From NCBI GenBank assembly GCA_007570785.1, contig ML660777.1:7912866-7976865 (forward strand): 64,000 bases of DNA. Reading direction: 5' to 3'. Source of the DNA: Antilocapra americana. Lineage: Eukaryota > Chordata > Mammalia > Artiodactyla > Antilocapridae. Within the stretch, counting starts at the first letter, position 1, and each line of letters begins with the position of its first letter. Below, in pieces: positions 48,567 through 59,754 of this stretch. A program made the translations under genes and the position numbers. The notes under the pieces were generated by a model. That model saw only the letters and a list, made by a program, of their open reading frames with translations, was not told where the DNA came from and did no database searches.

Positions 48567-48904
48567 TTTTATTTATTTATTTATGTCTGTGCTAGATCTT
48601 CATTGCTGTACAAGTGTTTCTCCAGTTGTGGTGAGTGGCCATTACTCTAGCTGCAGTGCATGAGCTTCTCATTGAAGCAGCTTTCCTTGTTGCAGACCAT
48701 AGGCTCTAAGGGTGTGGACTTCAGCAGCTGTAGCACATGGGCCCAGTAGTCATGGCTGTGATGCTCTAGAGCATCGGCTTAGTAGTTGTGGTGCACAGAC
48801 CTAGTTGTGCCACAGTTTGTGGGATCCTCCTGGGCCAGAAATTGAACCTATGTCTCATGCATTGGAAGGTGAATTCTTTACCACTGAAACACCAGAGAAG
48901 CTTC
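48567..48904 (-). mobile_element. CHR-2/ART2-type SINE, antisense, long form
   Basis: An A-rich tail in reverse (tttatttatttatt), then ctagatcttcattgctgtac, ctccagttgtggtgagtggc, ttcagcagctgtagcacatg, tagttgtggtgcacagacct, tgtgggatcctcctgggcca, ending ctgaaacaccagagaag. Nearly complete length for the family. Inserted in the antisense L1. Confidence 0.88.
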
Positions 48905-49636
48905 TCACCCCAATTTTTGATAACACATTTTCATTTAGATAAACTATTTTTTATTTCTCTTGGTATTACTTTTTCATCCATATGCTACTTAGAAGTATAT
49001 ATTTTCCCAAATATTTAAATTTTCAGTTATCTACATGTTATTGATCTTTAATTCTACTATGATATGAGAATATATTTGTGGAATTTCATTTTTTAAAAAT
49101 TTATTTTAGTGTATTTTATGGTCCAGAATATTGTTGACATTGATGACTGTTCCAAGTGAAGTGGAGAAGTATGTATATCCTTCTGTGTTGGATGAAATAT
49201 TCCATAGATGTCAATTAGATAAAGTTGATTGATTTGTGCAGTCCAGTTCATCTGTATTCTCATTGATTTTCTGCCTGCTTGATATATCAATTACTGACAG
49301 AGGAGTGTTGAAATCTCTAACTATTACTATAGATTTATTTCCCCTTGTAGTGTAGTTCTGTCAGTTTTTGCTTCATATATTTTGGTGCTCTGTTGTTAGG
49401 TACCTACACATTAAGAACTGTTATGTTTTTTGAGGAATAGATTTCTTTATCATCATGTAGTGCCATTCTTCATCCATAAATTTTTATTTATAAGTCTGCT
49501 TTTTATGAAATTGATACAATTATTCCAACTTTCTTTTGATTGATGTTATATTTATATTTCCCTTTAAGTTTAACCTGTCTGTGCCTTTCTGCTTAAAGTG
49601 GATTTTTTATAGACAACATATAGTTGGTCTTGTTAT

Positions 49637-51200
49637 TTGCAAGATACTCAACTAAATAAAACTGTGTTTACAGAATTAAAATATGGCAACTATGTTTTAT
49701 CAAAAGGAGAACTTCAAAAAAGATATAGAAAAAATAATAACGACAATAATGAATTTATTGTGGCAAAAATGAAGTGTAAATAGAAATTCTGGAAGTGAAC
49801 AGTGCAATAACTTACATGAAAAATTTACCAGAGTTGCCTAACAACAGACTTGAGCTGGCAGGGAAACAAAACTAGTGAACTTGAACATAGATCAATGAAG
49901 ATGATCTAGAATGAGGAACACAAAGATAAAAGAACAAAGAAAAATTAATAGAGCTTAATATATATGAGGGACAACATAGCAAGCATTCACACATCAAGCA
50001 TCCCAATGTGTGAATTAAGGAAGAACCAGAAGAGCAGTGCAGTGATAAATCAGAAGAAAAATATTTGAAGAAATAATTAATGAATTGTCCCCACATTTAA
50101 TGATATTTAACTTAAATATACTAGATGCTCAAAAAATTTCAAGTAGAATAACCTCAAAGGGACCTCCCACTTCATGTTGTTCAGTTGCCCAGTTGTGTCC
50201 AACACTTTACAACCCCATGGACTATAGCACACCAGGCCTCTCTGTCCTGCACAGTCTCCTGAAGTTTGCCCAAATTCATGCTCATTGCATCGGTGATGCC
50301 ATCCAGCCATCTCATCCTTTAGCACCCTCTTCTCTTTCTACTCTCAATCTTTCCCAGCATAAGAGTCAGCTGTTCACATCAGGTGACCTAAATACTGGAG
50401 CTTCAGCTTTAGCATCAGTCCTTCTAATGGATATTACTTTAAGATTGACTGACTTGATCTCCTTGCTGTCCAAGGGACTCTCAGAAGTCTTTTCCAGCAC
50501 CACAGCTCAAAGGCATCAATTCTTTGGCACTCTACTTTCTTCATGGTCCAGATCTCACAACTGGGAAGACCATAGCCTTGACTATACAGCTTTGAGCATA
50601 GCCTTGACTTTGTTGACAGAGTGATGCCTCTTTCTTGAATACACTGTTTAGGTTTGTCAAAGCTTTCCTGCCGAACAGCAATTGTCTTCTGATTTCATGG
50701 ATGCAGTCAACATCCATGGTGATTTTAGAGCCCAGAAGAGGAAATCTGTCACTACTTCTACATTTTCCCTTTCTAGTTGCCATGAAGTAATGGGGCCCAA
50801 TGCCATAATCTTAGTTTTTTTAATATTTAATTTTAAGCTGTTTTTTCACTTTCCTCCTTCACCCTCATCAAGGGGTTCTTTATTTCCTTTTCACTTTCTG
50901 CCATTAGAGTGGTATCACCTGCATATCTGAGTTGATATTTCTCCCACTTATCCCACTTCACACTTTTCGCAAACATAATGGAATTGAGAGATGGAAGAGT
51001 AAACCTTGAAGGCATTATGAAAAAAATGAGTCGTCATATTCAAGGGTCTTGTATAAAATCAGCTAACTCATCTGAAATCATGGTGGCCAGGAGACAATAG
51101 AAAAACTATATTCAGGTTTTGAAAGAAAAAGACTTTCAACCAAAAAAAAATTATCTTTAATGAAAAACTGAGACATTTAGATAACCTCAGCTAAGCAGAG
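49637..51200 (+). mobile_element. L1M ORF1 region, sense, split by antisense BovB
   Basis: Sense L1M ORF1-like DNA: tagaaattctggaagtgaac, then agacttgagctggcaggg, then tatttgaagaaataattaat (about 50,070), then after the BovB gtcgtcatattcaagggtct, then gaaagaaaaagactttcaac. No open frame. It meets the antisense ORF2 at 49,636 head to head. Confidence 0.82.
50175..50950 (-). mobile_element. BovB LINE, antisense, inside L1M ORF1
   Basis: Antisense BovB from ttgttcagttgcccagttgt (3' end) to cctgcatatctgagttgata (the YADD coding region, reverse strand). An exact 10-bp repeat, tcccacttca (50165-50174 and 50951-50960), flanks it and fits a target-site duplication. The plus frame 50085-50624 is antisense to BovB and not a gene. 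Confidence 0.95.
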
Positions 51201-52744
51201 ACCAAAGAAGGTAATTATATGTGTTATTCATTGTATATGTGTGTGATAATGTTTCTAATATATTATAGAATAATATTCATAAAAAATGAACAAACTATGG
51301 ATGCTTCCTGTTGCATGAATCAACTTCAAAAACATTTTAGTGAAATAATATGTTTTCAGTGAAAGAATTCAGGAGACCACATATTTTGTGATTCAATTTA
51401 TAGCAAATATCGAAAGAAAAACTCCACAAAGCTATAAAGACAGCAGGTACATTAGTAGTCACCCAGATGGAGCCAAGGAAAAGCAAGGATAAACAGCAAA
51501 TGTGCACAAACAAAATTTTGTTTTAGGGTGATAGAATGTTCTAAAATGGATTTATAAGGATGACTTTACATTTAAATAGTAACACATTTATTAAAGGGGC
51601 TTCCCACTTGGCTCAGATGGTAAAAATCATTGAACTGTATCAATATATTTAAAAAGAATGAATTAAATGCTATGTAAAGTATGATTTTTAAAAGTCATTT
51701 AAATAAAACAGTGGAGAGGTGGGCAAGAAACTATACATACAAAGATGGAGAAGACAGGATCTCCACCTTTATTAGCAACCAAAGTAGTAAGAGGGGGGAG
51801 ACCTCCAGAAATCACTCCACCCCCCAATCAAAAATTGAAAAACAAATCCATCAATGAATTACAATGGAATTTTCTGTTTAAAAGAAAGTTGAGTATTGAG
51901 GTTGCAGATTGTCATGTTTGAGGAACTGAGGTTCCTCTTACATAAATCAGTTTAAGGGCTTAGATTATGATCTTTTAAGCCTTCCACAATGCAAGTGATG
52001 AGTCCCCAGTCATCTCTATCGTCCTTTATTTTGAGTCCATTGAGGATTACCCATGGCCACGGCTTGGCAGGCTGTGGGAAATCAGGCTAATTCATTACCT
52101 GATCTGTCCTGTGTATTAAGAGGGTACCATTCATCTCCCCATTCTTGAATGCTTTTAATCACCTTACCTCTATCACCCTCCTTTCATAAAACTGTACTGT
52201 GATCTGGGGGGTAGTAACAAGTGAAAGTCATCTGACAAGTTTGAAACAGAAGGCATCTTTTGTGTAGTGTTTTAGAATCTATTATAACAGATCAATACTG
52301 AAAACCTGCAGTATGCACATAAAAAATGACAATTGACTGAACTAAGATCATGGCAGGGATGAACTTAAACAGAGGTAAAAAGTTAATAATATTTAAAAGG
52401 CACACTTGCTACAACTGAGCATAGAATGACCTGCTAATTATTGAAGGGTGAATTTGAGGCATTTTATCATGCTCAAATGTTTAAAGCAAGATAATTATGG
52501 GGGGGAAACCCTGCATTTTCAATAATGTTTAATTTCTAGGTCATGATTGAAGGATAAAAATGTATGCAAAAATATAAATATGATGTTATACTGTACTTTG
52601 CAATTGAGATCACCATATCTTCTAAATTACAACACTGGTTGATATTGTTTAAACATGAAGCAGTGGTATAAACAGTGTATCTTCCACACAAAAACCTCTA
52701 CTAATCAACACTTGAATATAAGTTAAATTAATTTAGAATTTTTG
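51201..52744. other. Unique sequence with a SINE-head remnant
   Basis: No gene recognised. Only the tRNA-derived head of a Bov-tA is present at 51,596-51,625 (ggggcttcccacttggctca, then gatggtaaa). Confidence 0.5.
51596..51625 (+). mobile_element. Bov-tA head fragment
   Basis: About 30 bp matching only the tRNA-derived start of Bov-tA; the rest is absent. Confidence 0.75.
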
Positions 52745-52830
52745 TCTGTTTTGTTTATTTCTGTATCTCCAAAGCTGAGAACGGTGCCTATATATTGCAG
52801 GCAAAATATATACTTTTGTTGAATAAATAG
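52745..52830 (+). mobile_element. L2 LINE 3'-end fossil
   Basis: gtctgttttgtttatttctg, then tatctccaaagctgagaacg, then gtgcctatat, then ttttgttgaataaatagat follows the sense L2 3' end. Confidence 0.72.
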
Positions 52831-53330
52831 ATATGTACAAGAAAGCAATGGACAACCTCTTAAGAAGGAAATCACTTATCACCAATGATATCAATGTTGA
52901 AGGAGTTATTTGAACAGAGATATCACAAATTGAAAATCCATTCCCAGGAATTTGTAATAGAGTTAACCAGAAGGGGTCAGTACCTTTCTACCTTGGACCC
53001 AAACATGACGAACTAGACCTAAACAACTAGAAATATAAAATCCCTTCAAGAAGAAACAAAAAGGAATTTAAGTATCTAATCAGATGAAATGTCCTCATAT
53101 CATGCACAGAAACTCAGTAATTCCTATAACTGTAGTACTTGTAAAGCCAAATTATTCAGTAAGACTTGTGAAATAGTACATATGTCCTATGCATAATGCA
53201 CTTGTGCAGCAATTCTGTCATTGCCTGAAAGTAACCAACTCATTTGGAATGACAGAATAAGGGGTATGAAGATTTTCTAAATCTAACCTGCCAATGTTAA
53301 TCAATAAGTTTTATTGTCACAGTTCTCATG
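52831..53330. other. Unique sequence
   Basis: Nothing recognised. Confidence 0.45.
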
Positions 53331-53339
53331 ATGATTTGT

Positions 53340-53485
53340 TGAGACTTCCTATGGGCTATTAGCTATCATAAATGCTCTCTGCCATTATCTAATATAATCC
53401 CACCAACATTCTGTAAGCCTGTTGTACAGATGAGGAAATTTAGAGACTTGCAGAAAGATAGCAGTACTTTTGTCTATTTCATTCA
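53340..53485 (-). mobile_element. MIR SINE fossil, antisense
   Basis: cattatctaatataatccca, then gttgtacagatgaggaaatt, then tagagacttgcagaa: the antisense MIR core. Confidence 0.65.
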
Positions 53486-53581
53486 GTGCTAAATACCCAG
53501 TGCTAAACTGAGGTGCCTGTTAAAGGCTGAATTGTGACCCAATGACTACTCAATCTTAATGATCCAGATGACCCTGATGGT

Positions 53582-54381
53582 GTGATCATTCAACTAGAAC
53601 CTGACATCAAGGAGTCTGAAGTCAAGTGGGCCTTAGGAAGCACTGCTACAGACAAGGCTAGTAGATGTGATGAAATTCCAGCCGAGCTATTTCAAATCCT
53701 ATCAGATGATGCTGTTAAAGTGCTGCACTTGATATGCTGGCAAATTTGGAAAACTCAAGAGTGGCCACAGGACTGGAAAAGGTTAGTTTTCATTCAAATT
53801 CCACAGAAAGAGCAGTGCCAAAAAATGGTCAAACCACTGTACAGTTGTACTCATTTCCCATGCTAGTAAAGATATGCTCAAAAACCTTCAAGCCAGGCTT
53901 CAGCACTATGTAAATCAGGAACTTCCTTATGAACAAGCTGGGTTTAGAAAAGACAGAGGAACAAGAAACCAAATTGCCAACATTCACAGGATCATAAAGA
54001 AAGCATGCGAATTCAGGAAAATATCTACTTCTGCTTCATTAACTAGACTAAAGCCTTTGACTATGTGGATCACAATAAACTGTGCAAAATTCTTAGAGAT
54101 GGGAATACCAGACCTCCTTACCTGCCTCCTGAGAAATTTGTTTGCAGGTCAAGAAGCAATAATTAGAACCTTACATGGAACAACTGACTGGTTCCAAATT
54201 GGAAAAGGAGTACAACAAAGCTGTCTATTGTCACCCCATTTATTTAACTTATATGCATCATGAGTACATCATACAAAATGCTAGGCTGGATGACTCACAA
54301 GCTGGAATCAAGATTGCCAGGAGAAATATCAGCAATCTCAGATATGCAGATGATGCCACTCTAAAAGCAGAAAGTGAGTAG
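53582..54381 (+). pseudogene. BovB reverse transcriptase remnant, three frames
   Basis: Decayed RTE-clade RT in successive open segments. 53582-53866 (94 codons) covers the N-terminal part with WPQDWKRLVF. 53874-54263 (129 codons) contains QAGFRKDRGTRNQIA, loses motif A to a frameshift near 54,020, and regains GKGVQQSCLLSP (motif B, Q for the usual G). 54175-54381 contains motif C RYADDATL (YADD at about 54,343-54,354) and ends at a premature TAG after ESE. Not functional. Confidence 0.9.
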
Positions 54382-54971
54382 GAATTTAAGAGTCTCTTGA
54401 TGAGGGTGAAAGAGGATTGAGAAAAAACTGGCTTAAAATTTAACTTTCAAAAAACTAAGATCATGGCATCTGGTCCTATCATTTCTTGGCAAATATATGA
54501 CGGAAAGGTAGAAGCAGTAACAGATTTATCTTCTTGGGCTCCAAAATCATTGCAGACCATGACTGCTGCCATTAAATTAAAAGATGCTTGCTCATTGGAA
54601 GGAAGACTATGACAGACCTAGACAGCGTATCAAAAAGCAGAGACATCACTTTGTTGACATAGGTCCATACATTCAAAGCTATGGTTTTTCCAATAGTCAT
54701 GTACGGATGTGAGAGTTGGACCATAAGGAAAATTGAGAGCTAAAGAATTAGTGCCTTTGAATTGTGGTGTTGGAGAAGACTCTTGAAAGTCCCTTGGTCT
54801 GCAAGGAGATCAAACCAATCAATCCCAAAAGAAATCAATCTTGAATATTCATTGAAAGAATTGATGCTGAAGCTGAAACTCCAATACTTTGGCTACCTGA
54901 TGCAAAGAACCAACTCATCGAAAAAAATCCTGATGCTGGGAAAGATTGAGGGCAAGAGGAGAAGAGGATGG

Positions 54972-55018
54972 CTGAGGATAAGATGCCAAAGGATAAGATG
55001 GCAGAGGATAAACATTAC
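54972..55018. repeat. 15-bp unit repeated about three times in BovB
   Basis: gaggataagatgcca, aaggataagatggca, gaggataaacatt follow one another where other BovB copies have a single gaggatgagatggct. Confidence 0.85.
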
Positions 55019-56811
55019 CAACTCAATGGACATTAATCTGAGCAAACTCTGGGAGATAGTGAGGGACAGGGAAGCCTGGTGTGCTGCCGTCCATGAGATC
55101 ACAGAGTTGGATACGACTTAGCAACTGAACAGCATCAACACTTTTCCACATGCATATGTTGAATCCTCAGTCCCTCCTCAGAATGTGACTGCATTTAGTG
55201 TTAGCACCTTTAAAACTGTGATGGGATAAAAATGAGGTCATTGGAGTGTCCCCTCATCCAATTTGACTAATATCCTTTTAAGAAGTGGACATATGAATGC
55301 CCAGGGAGACATCATGGGTGCTCTTGAACAGAAGAAGACACAAGAATGTATGGATACAGATGAAAGACCATAGGAGGACACAGCAGGAAGTGGCCATCTG
55401 CAAGCCAGGGAGAGAGTCCTCAGAATAAATTAACCCTGCTGAAATCTTGACCTTTGACTTGTAGCTTCCAGAACCATGAGAATAAATTCTGCTGTTTAAG
55501 CCATCTAGCATTTGGTACATTGTCACAGCACCCCTATCATGTTAATACAGTGCCCATAAATATCTATTGTATAAATTTAATATTTTGCCAAATTCATAAA
55601 ATTTAGCATGGCTGTAATTAGTCCCCAGATTCCAAGCTGTAATACTTACCACTAGAACTTTCTGGCTTGGAGGAGCTAATCTTTTATGTTACTGCAGAAG
55701 CCAGATTCTTTAAGGGAATTCTAAATTAGGCACCTTCAATTTCATATTTCTTTTGCCATAGGGATTTTTCAACAGTTTATAAAAGGTTCATATCTTTTGT
55801 AGTCTAGATGCTTGAAATTACCTTTTCTTGGTGTTGATAACTTTATCATAGGCTCAACTGCAAGACATATGTTCAAGCAAATATAGCATTTATTCTTCAG
55901 GAATCCCCAAAACTAAAGAATGTTCCTTCCAACCAAGAAATCAGCAAGCAGAATGTAGATAAAATTAAACCAAATGCTGATCCATGGAAGCTTAAAGATA
56001 AGTTATATATTTATATATTACTTACATATTTCTATATAGCATGAACAGAATTAAAATGTTGGGTTACTTTCTCAACCACAAAAAACAGACATTTTTAAAA
56101 ATATTTGAGGAAATTAAGTGTTAGAGTCATTCTAATTTCTCTTACTGAATTTATCCCTCAAAAATCAAATGATTCAGTGGGCCAGATCTTAAACCTGACT
56201 ATACCAGAATCTTGTGGTTTAGTAGTTGATCTCTCCATTTGAGCAGAATGGAGAATTCCACAGAATTACCTGGAATCACTGGGAACATAGAGTGTGATTG
56301 AGTCACTCAGCTAAAGAATGCAGAGAAGAAAATAACTAAATTTATAGGAAGTAGGACAGCTATAGTTGAACAAGCTACACAGGTAGATTTGGGTGGCAGA
56401 AACAATAAAAATAAATGAAATAAAATGCACAATAGTATTGCTTGAATTTATTCCTGAAGTAGCAGGTTTGTTTATTTTTCTCCATGAAGAATTAAAGCTC
56501 AACTCATATATTCTTTAGGAGAACGCTGCAGACCATAGTCAATAATTATTCCCAGGTGTGAATTGCAATCACACTTTTGATTCTGCACTCACTTCACTTC
56601 AGGGATCTCCTACAGGGAAAGCATTTAATAATAATTGTGTAGGTCCTTACAAGTATAAATACCTTCTTAAATGTGACCATTGGATAATACTTGAGTTAAG
56701 TTAGATAACAAGAATCTCTTTCTAAAAATTGTATTCTGTTGCTTTAGGGGATTATAATGCAATATATTCCGGAAGTTTATGACCAATAAAATGTGTTACT
56801 GATGAAAGTAT

Positions 56812-56862
56812 CTGTATGTGTGTGTCTAAGTGTGTATGTGCCTGTGTGTGTATGTGTATCTT
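56812..56862. repeat. Degenerate (TG)n microsatellite
   Basis: gtatgtgtgtgtctaagtgt, then gtatgtgcctgtgtgtgtat, an interrupted TG repeat of about 50 bp. Confidence 0.85.
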
Positions 56863-58339
56863 CTTAGCTGCTGTTAGTAGCTTACCTGTTCTGATGAACT
56901 GAAGCAGCCTTGTGACTTCTATAAATAGCTTGCCAAAGCCTCAGATTCTATTATTAGCAATTAGATAGATAACAACTAATCAGTATTCACTATTCTAATT
57001 GCCCTGTATCTGGGTTCTTCAAAGCCCCCTGGAATTTTATCTTTTAAGAGTGTAAAAATGGGAATCACAAAATCTACCACTCTTATTTTGTACAATTTTG
57101 TCAAAATTATGATTTAATAGCAATAGAATTTTCAACAGCTAGGCAATATCCCCCTGTTTTTATCCCAAAGTCACATCAAGTGAACCTGAGTCCATGATGA
57201 ATGTCTACATTAAAGCTATCATTGCTAATGGTATTCCATATCATTTGTCTTTGGTTCCGTGGGACCAAATTACAATCACCACATGACTGTAGCTTATCTT
57301 GTGATTAATGATGGTTTTACTAAGTCACTGACAGTGAAGCTACTGGGAGGAAAATGGTAATATGGTTTGAAATTTTAAATTGCACATTTAAAAAATCATT
57401 ACCTGGTTTTCAAAGAGATGGTTAATTTGTACATGATAGGGGGTAAAAAGCTGGTTCTTTTAGCTGCTAGAGAAAAGAATTTCTCAAGACAATTATTCCA
57501 ATTTTTAAAGGTCATCAGTAAAGTGCTATAAATAACAAGATGAATCCAAAATAGACTCAAACATCTGTCAGAAAGGATGTTGGGTTTTTTCAGATGAATA
57601 AAATTTTAATATACAAAAAATGCAAAGACTCAGATATACTCCAATAGCAAATAAGATTGGGTGATATGTTAAAGAGTATACTAGATGATATATTGTAGGT
57701 TCAGAAAATTGCTCTGCACCATTTCCTTGAGAGTCACTGATGCACATCTAAGTCATTAGTGAAGGAATATTATCAACATTCATTGGACCTTTGATGTTTT
57801 CTTCTAAATTACCTCAGCCTCAAAACGAATATAAACTTACATTATTACTACTGGGACTAATTGGCATTAGTTCTCTATAAGCAAAAGATATTTCTAATTC
57901 ATTTTGCTTCAGGAAATAGATGGCCAATACCAGAGAAAGTTGTTTTCATTACAACTTTATCTCTTTTTCCACATGAAATTTTAAAACTTTTTGCAATAGC
58001 AGCCTCAGTTAAAGTTCCATAATAGACAATTTGCAACTCAAATGCCCATAAAATAACCCAAAAACTCTGAAGATAAGTCATAAGTGGTTTTGTTCTCCAA
58101 TGCTTTGGTATAAATAGAACAGAAGAATCAAACTTCATTTCTAGCCCTTCTACAAATCAATTGACCATATCTTCTCTGATTAAAATGGTCAAAATATGTC
58201 CATCTCTCAAAAGCCCATAATCATCCAAGTGAGTACAGCACTAACAAAGCTAGCTTAGATTGTTATTTTATTTCTGTGCTTTTCATGCTATGTTAGCTAC
58301 AGAAAAAATACTTTTCTCTAGTAGTGTGTTGATTCTTTA

Positions 58340-58401
58340 TATATTTTATCTGAAATATATTTTATCTAATGTTTTATTAGAAATATTTTATCTAATGTTT
58401 G
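58340..58401. repeat. Local duplication of attttatctaatgttt
   Basis: tattttatctaatgttt occurs twice 26-28 bp apart, with a third partial atattttatctg upstream. Confidence 0.75.
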
Positions 58402-59091
58402 ATATGATAGTGTCTGAAAGAATATGAGCATCCAATACTTTGAATTTCCTTGACATTCTTAAAAAGAGTATATGACAGTGGCATGCATTTTTAGTGAGAG
58501 TCATCAAAATGTTGGGGGCCTCATTGTTTAATCTGGGCAAGTGATCAATTCTACTTGTGCTCACTCTGCTGTTTAGAAGACTAATTGTTGTAGCAATTTT
58601 AGCTGATTTTTATGTTCTAAGAGCACTTAATGAAGATCATTAAACATTTATTAGAAGCATATTTGCTTCTATGAACCTCTAAAACAAGAGCAGCATTGCT
58701 TTTTAACCATTTATTGATATTGGTGGTGCTTATAAAGTGATATATAATTTTCTTGATATAATAATTTAATGTGTTATTTTAAATAAACAAGAAGATGGAA
58801 TTAATGATGTAATCTGCATGAGTGATGACAATTAACATTTATGCTAGTTTTTTTATTTTGTTGTTGTTGTTCAAAAAGCTAAGTTGAAGAGACATTTTAG
58901 GCTACTACCCAAAAGAGCAAAATCAATTTTAAAAAAAAGAATAGAAAAAAAAGTAAATTTATTAAAGAACAGTCACTGGAATGATTGCATGATGAATTCT
59001 GTGAATTTACACTTACAACAGAGTAAATGAAAACCAAACAAAACTTTACCATTAGAATTATCTGGAAATGATATTAAAGACTATAGCCAGT

Positions 59092-59420
59092 AAGGAAATA
59101 TTTATTTTTATTTATTTTTTTTTTATTTTTTATTTTTTATTATTTTTATTTTTTTAATTGTTTTTGCCATACATTGTCATGATATCACCATGGGTTTACA
59201 TATGCTTCCCCTCCGGAACCCCCCTCCCTCCTCCCCCCCCCCGCCCCCGGGAAATCTCGCTGCACCAGCCCCGAGCATCAATCCTGGGCTGGCGATTGAT
59301 TAGACATATGAAAATTAACATGCTTCAATGCCCTTCTCCCAGATGTATAGAATAGACTCGTGGACTTTGTGGATGAGGGTAAGGGTGGGATGATATGGGA
59401 GAAGGAAATATTTATTTTTA
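59092..59420 (-). mobile_element. Young L1 3' end with 5' inversion (twin priming)
   Basis: Target duplication aaggaaatatttattttta is exact at 59092-59110 and 59402-59420 (the first aagg overlaps L1 sequence). Inside, 59,111-59,340 is the reverse complement of a bovine-type L1 3' UTR: T-rich tail, gccatacattgtcatgatat, a C-rich tract, ending cccttctccc. 59,341-59,405 is the immediately upstream L1 segment in sense (agatgtatagaatagactcg to gatatgggagaagg). Head-to-head junction without loss of L1 bases is the signature of twin-primed reverse transcription. Confidence 0.95.
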
Positions 59421-59754
59421 AAAGTCTACTAAAGTTTCATAATAGCAGTGAGAAGCTATAGTATTTGAACAAAAACTGCTCCCTCACTCACCCCCTTCTT
59501 AGCTCAACCAAATGGAAACTCTGTGTGAAATTAGTAGCAGTCAAGATCTCAAGACTACCTCTATCCCCACTTTCCAGTTGGAGGTCTACTTTTCTTAGAA
59601 GATCAGGATGTCACTGTTTCTCAACTGCCCTACAAATAACTGAGTTTAAGAGATGGGAGGGGACATTTTTTGCATCGTCTCCATGGCAGTAGAAGAAAAA
59701 GAAAATCATAGTGGACATAGTTCTTGGTTTCTTCCAAAAATGACAAACTACTTT
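59421..59754. other. Unique sequence
   Basis: The 75-codon frame at 59465-59692 has no recognisable domain. Could be unrecognised L1 5' sequence. Confidence 0.4.

Larger units (their letters stand above)
46855..49636 (-). mobile_element. Old L1 LINE, antisense, 3' UTR to mid ORF2
   Basis: Antisense L1 in order. It holds 3' UTR and ORF2 end (ggaatcaaatactatgcaac; accccactggcagtgaataa at about 47,240), ORF2 RT (atcatgtcatctgcataaac, 47,627; antisense of the YADD-region coding sequence), then more 5' ORF2 (ttgatctctccaaatagcta at 48,311; tgtattttatggtccagaat; ttaggtacctacacattaag at 49,397; ctttctgcttaaagtggatt). Later insertions are a Bov-tA piece (47,998) and a CHR-2 (48,567). Confidence 0.9.
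53540..55130 (+). mobile_element. BovB LINE, 1.6 kb, older subfamily
   Basis: The longest BovB in the window. It begins upstream of the RT (gaacctgacatcaaggagtc) and reaches a 3' end of the form gttggatacgacttagcaac. Shares variants with the fragment at 1-608 (atgtaaatcaggaac, gatcataaag). It contains an internal 15-bp triplication near 54,972-55,014. The tail lacks the (actga)n run of the other copies. Confidence 0.96.
53518..55550 (+). mobile_element. MLT1-like MaLR LTR hosting a BovB
   Basis: The first bases (gttaaaggctgaattgtgac, about 53,518-53,539) and the rest (catgcatatgttgaatcctc at 55,149 to cctatcatgttaatacag at 55,550) form one solitary LTR. Landmarks are tttgactaatatccttttaa, then gtggccatctgcaagccagg, then ctgctgtttaagccatctag. 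The BovB at 53,540-55,130 lies just inside its 5' end. LTR only. Confidence 0.82.
55551..59091. other. 3.5-kb repeat-poor AT-rich stretch
   Basis: No LINE, SINE or LTR recognised. A degenerate (TG)n run lies at about 56,812-56,862 and a short tandem pair near 58,352-58,400. The 79-codon minus frame at 57,899-58,138 has no recognisable domain. Confidence 0.5.

Noticed and set aside
50085..50624. 179-codon plus-strand frame
   Set aside because: It runs antisense across the BovB 3' end. BovB antisense is known to stay open by chance, and no host domain is present.
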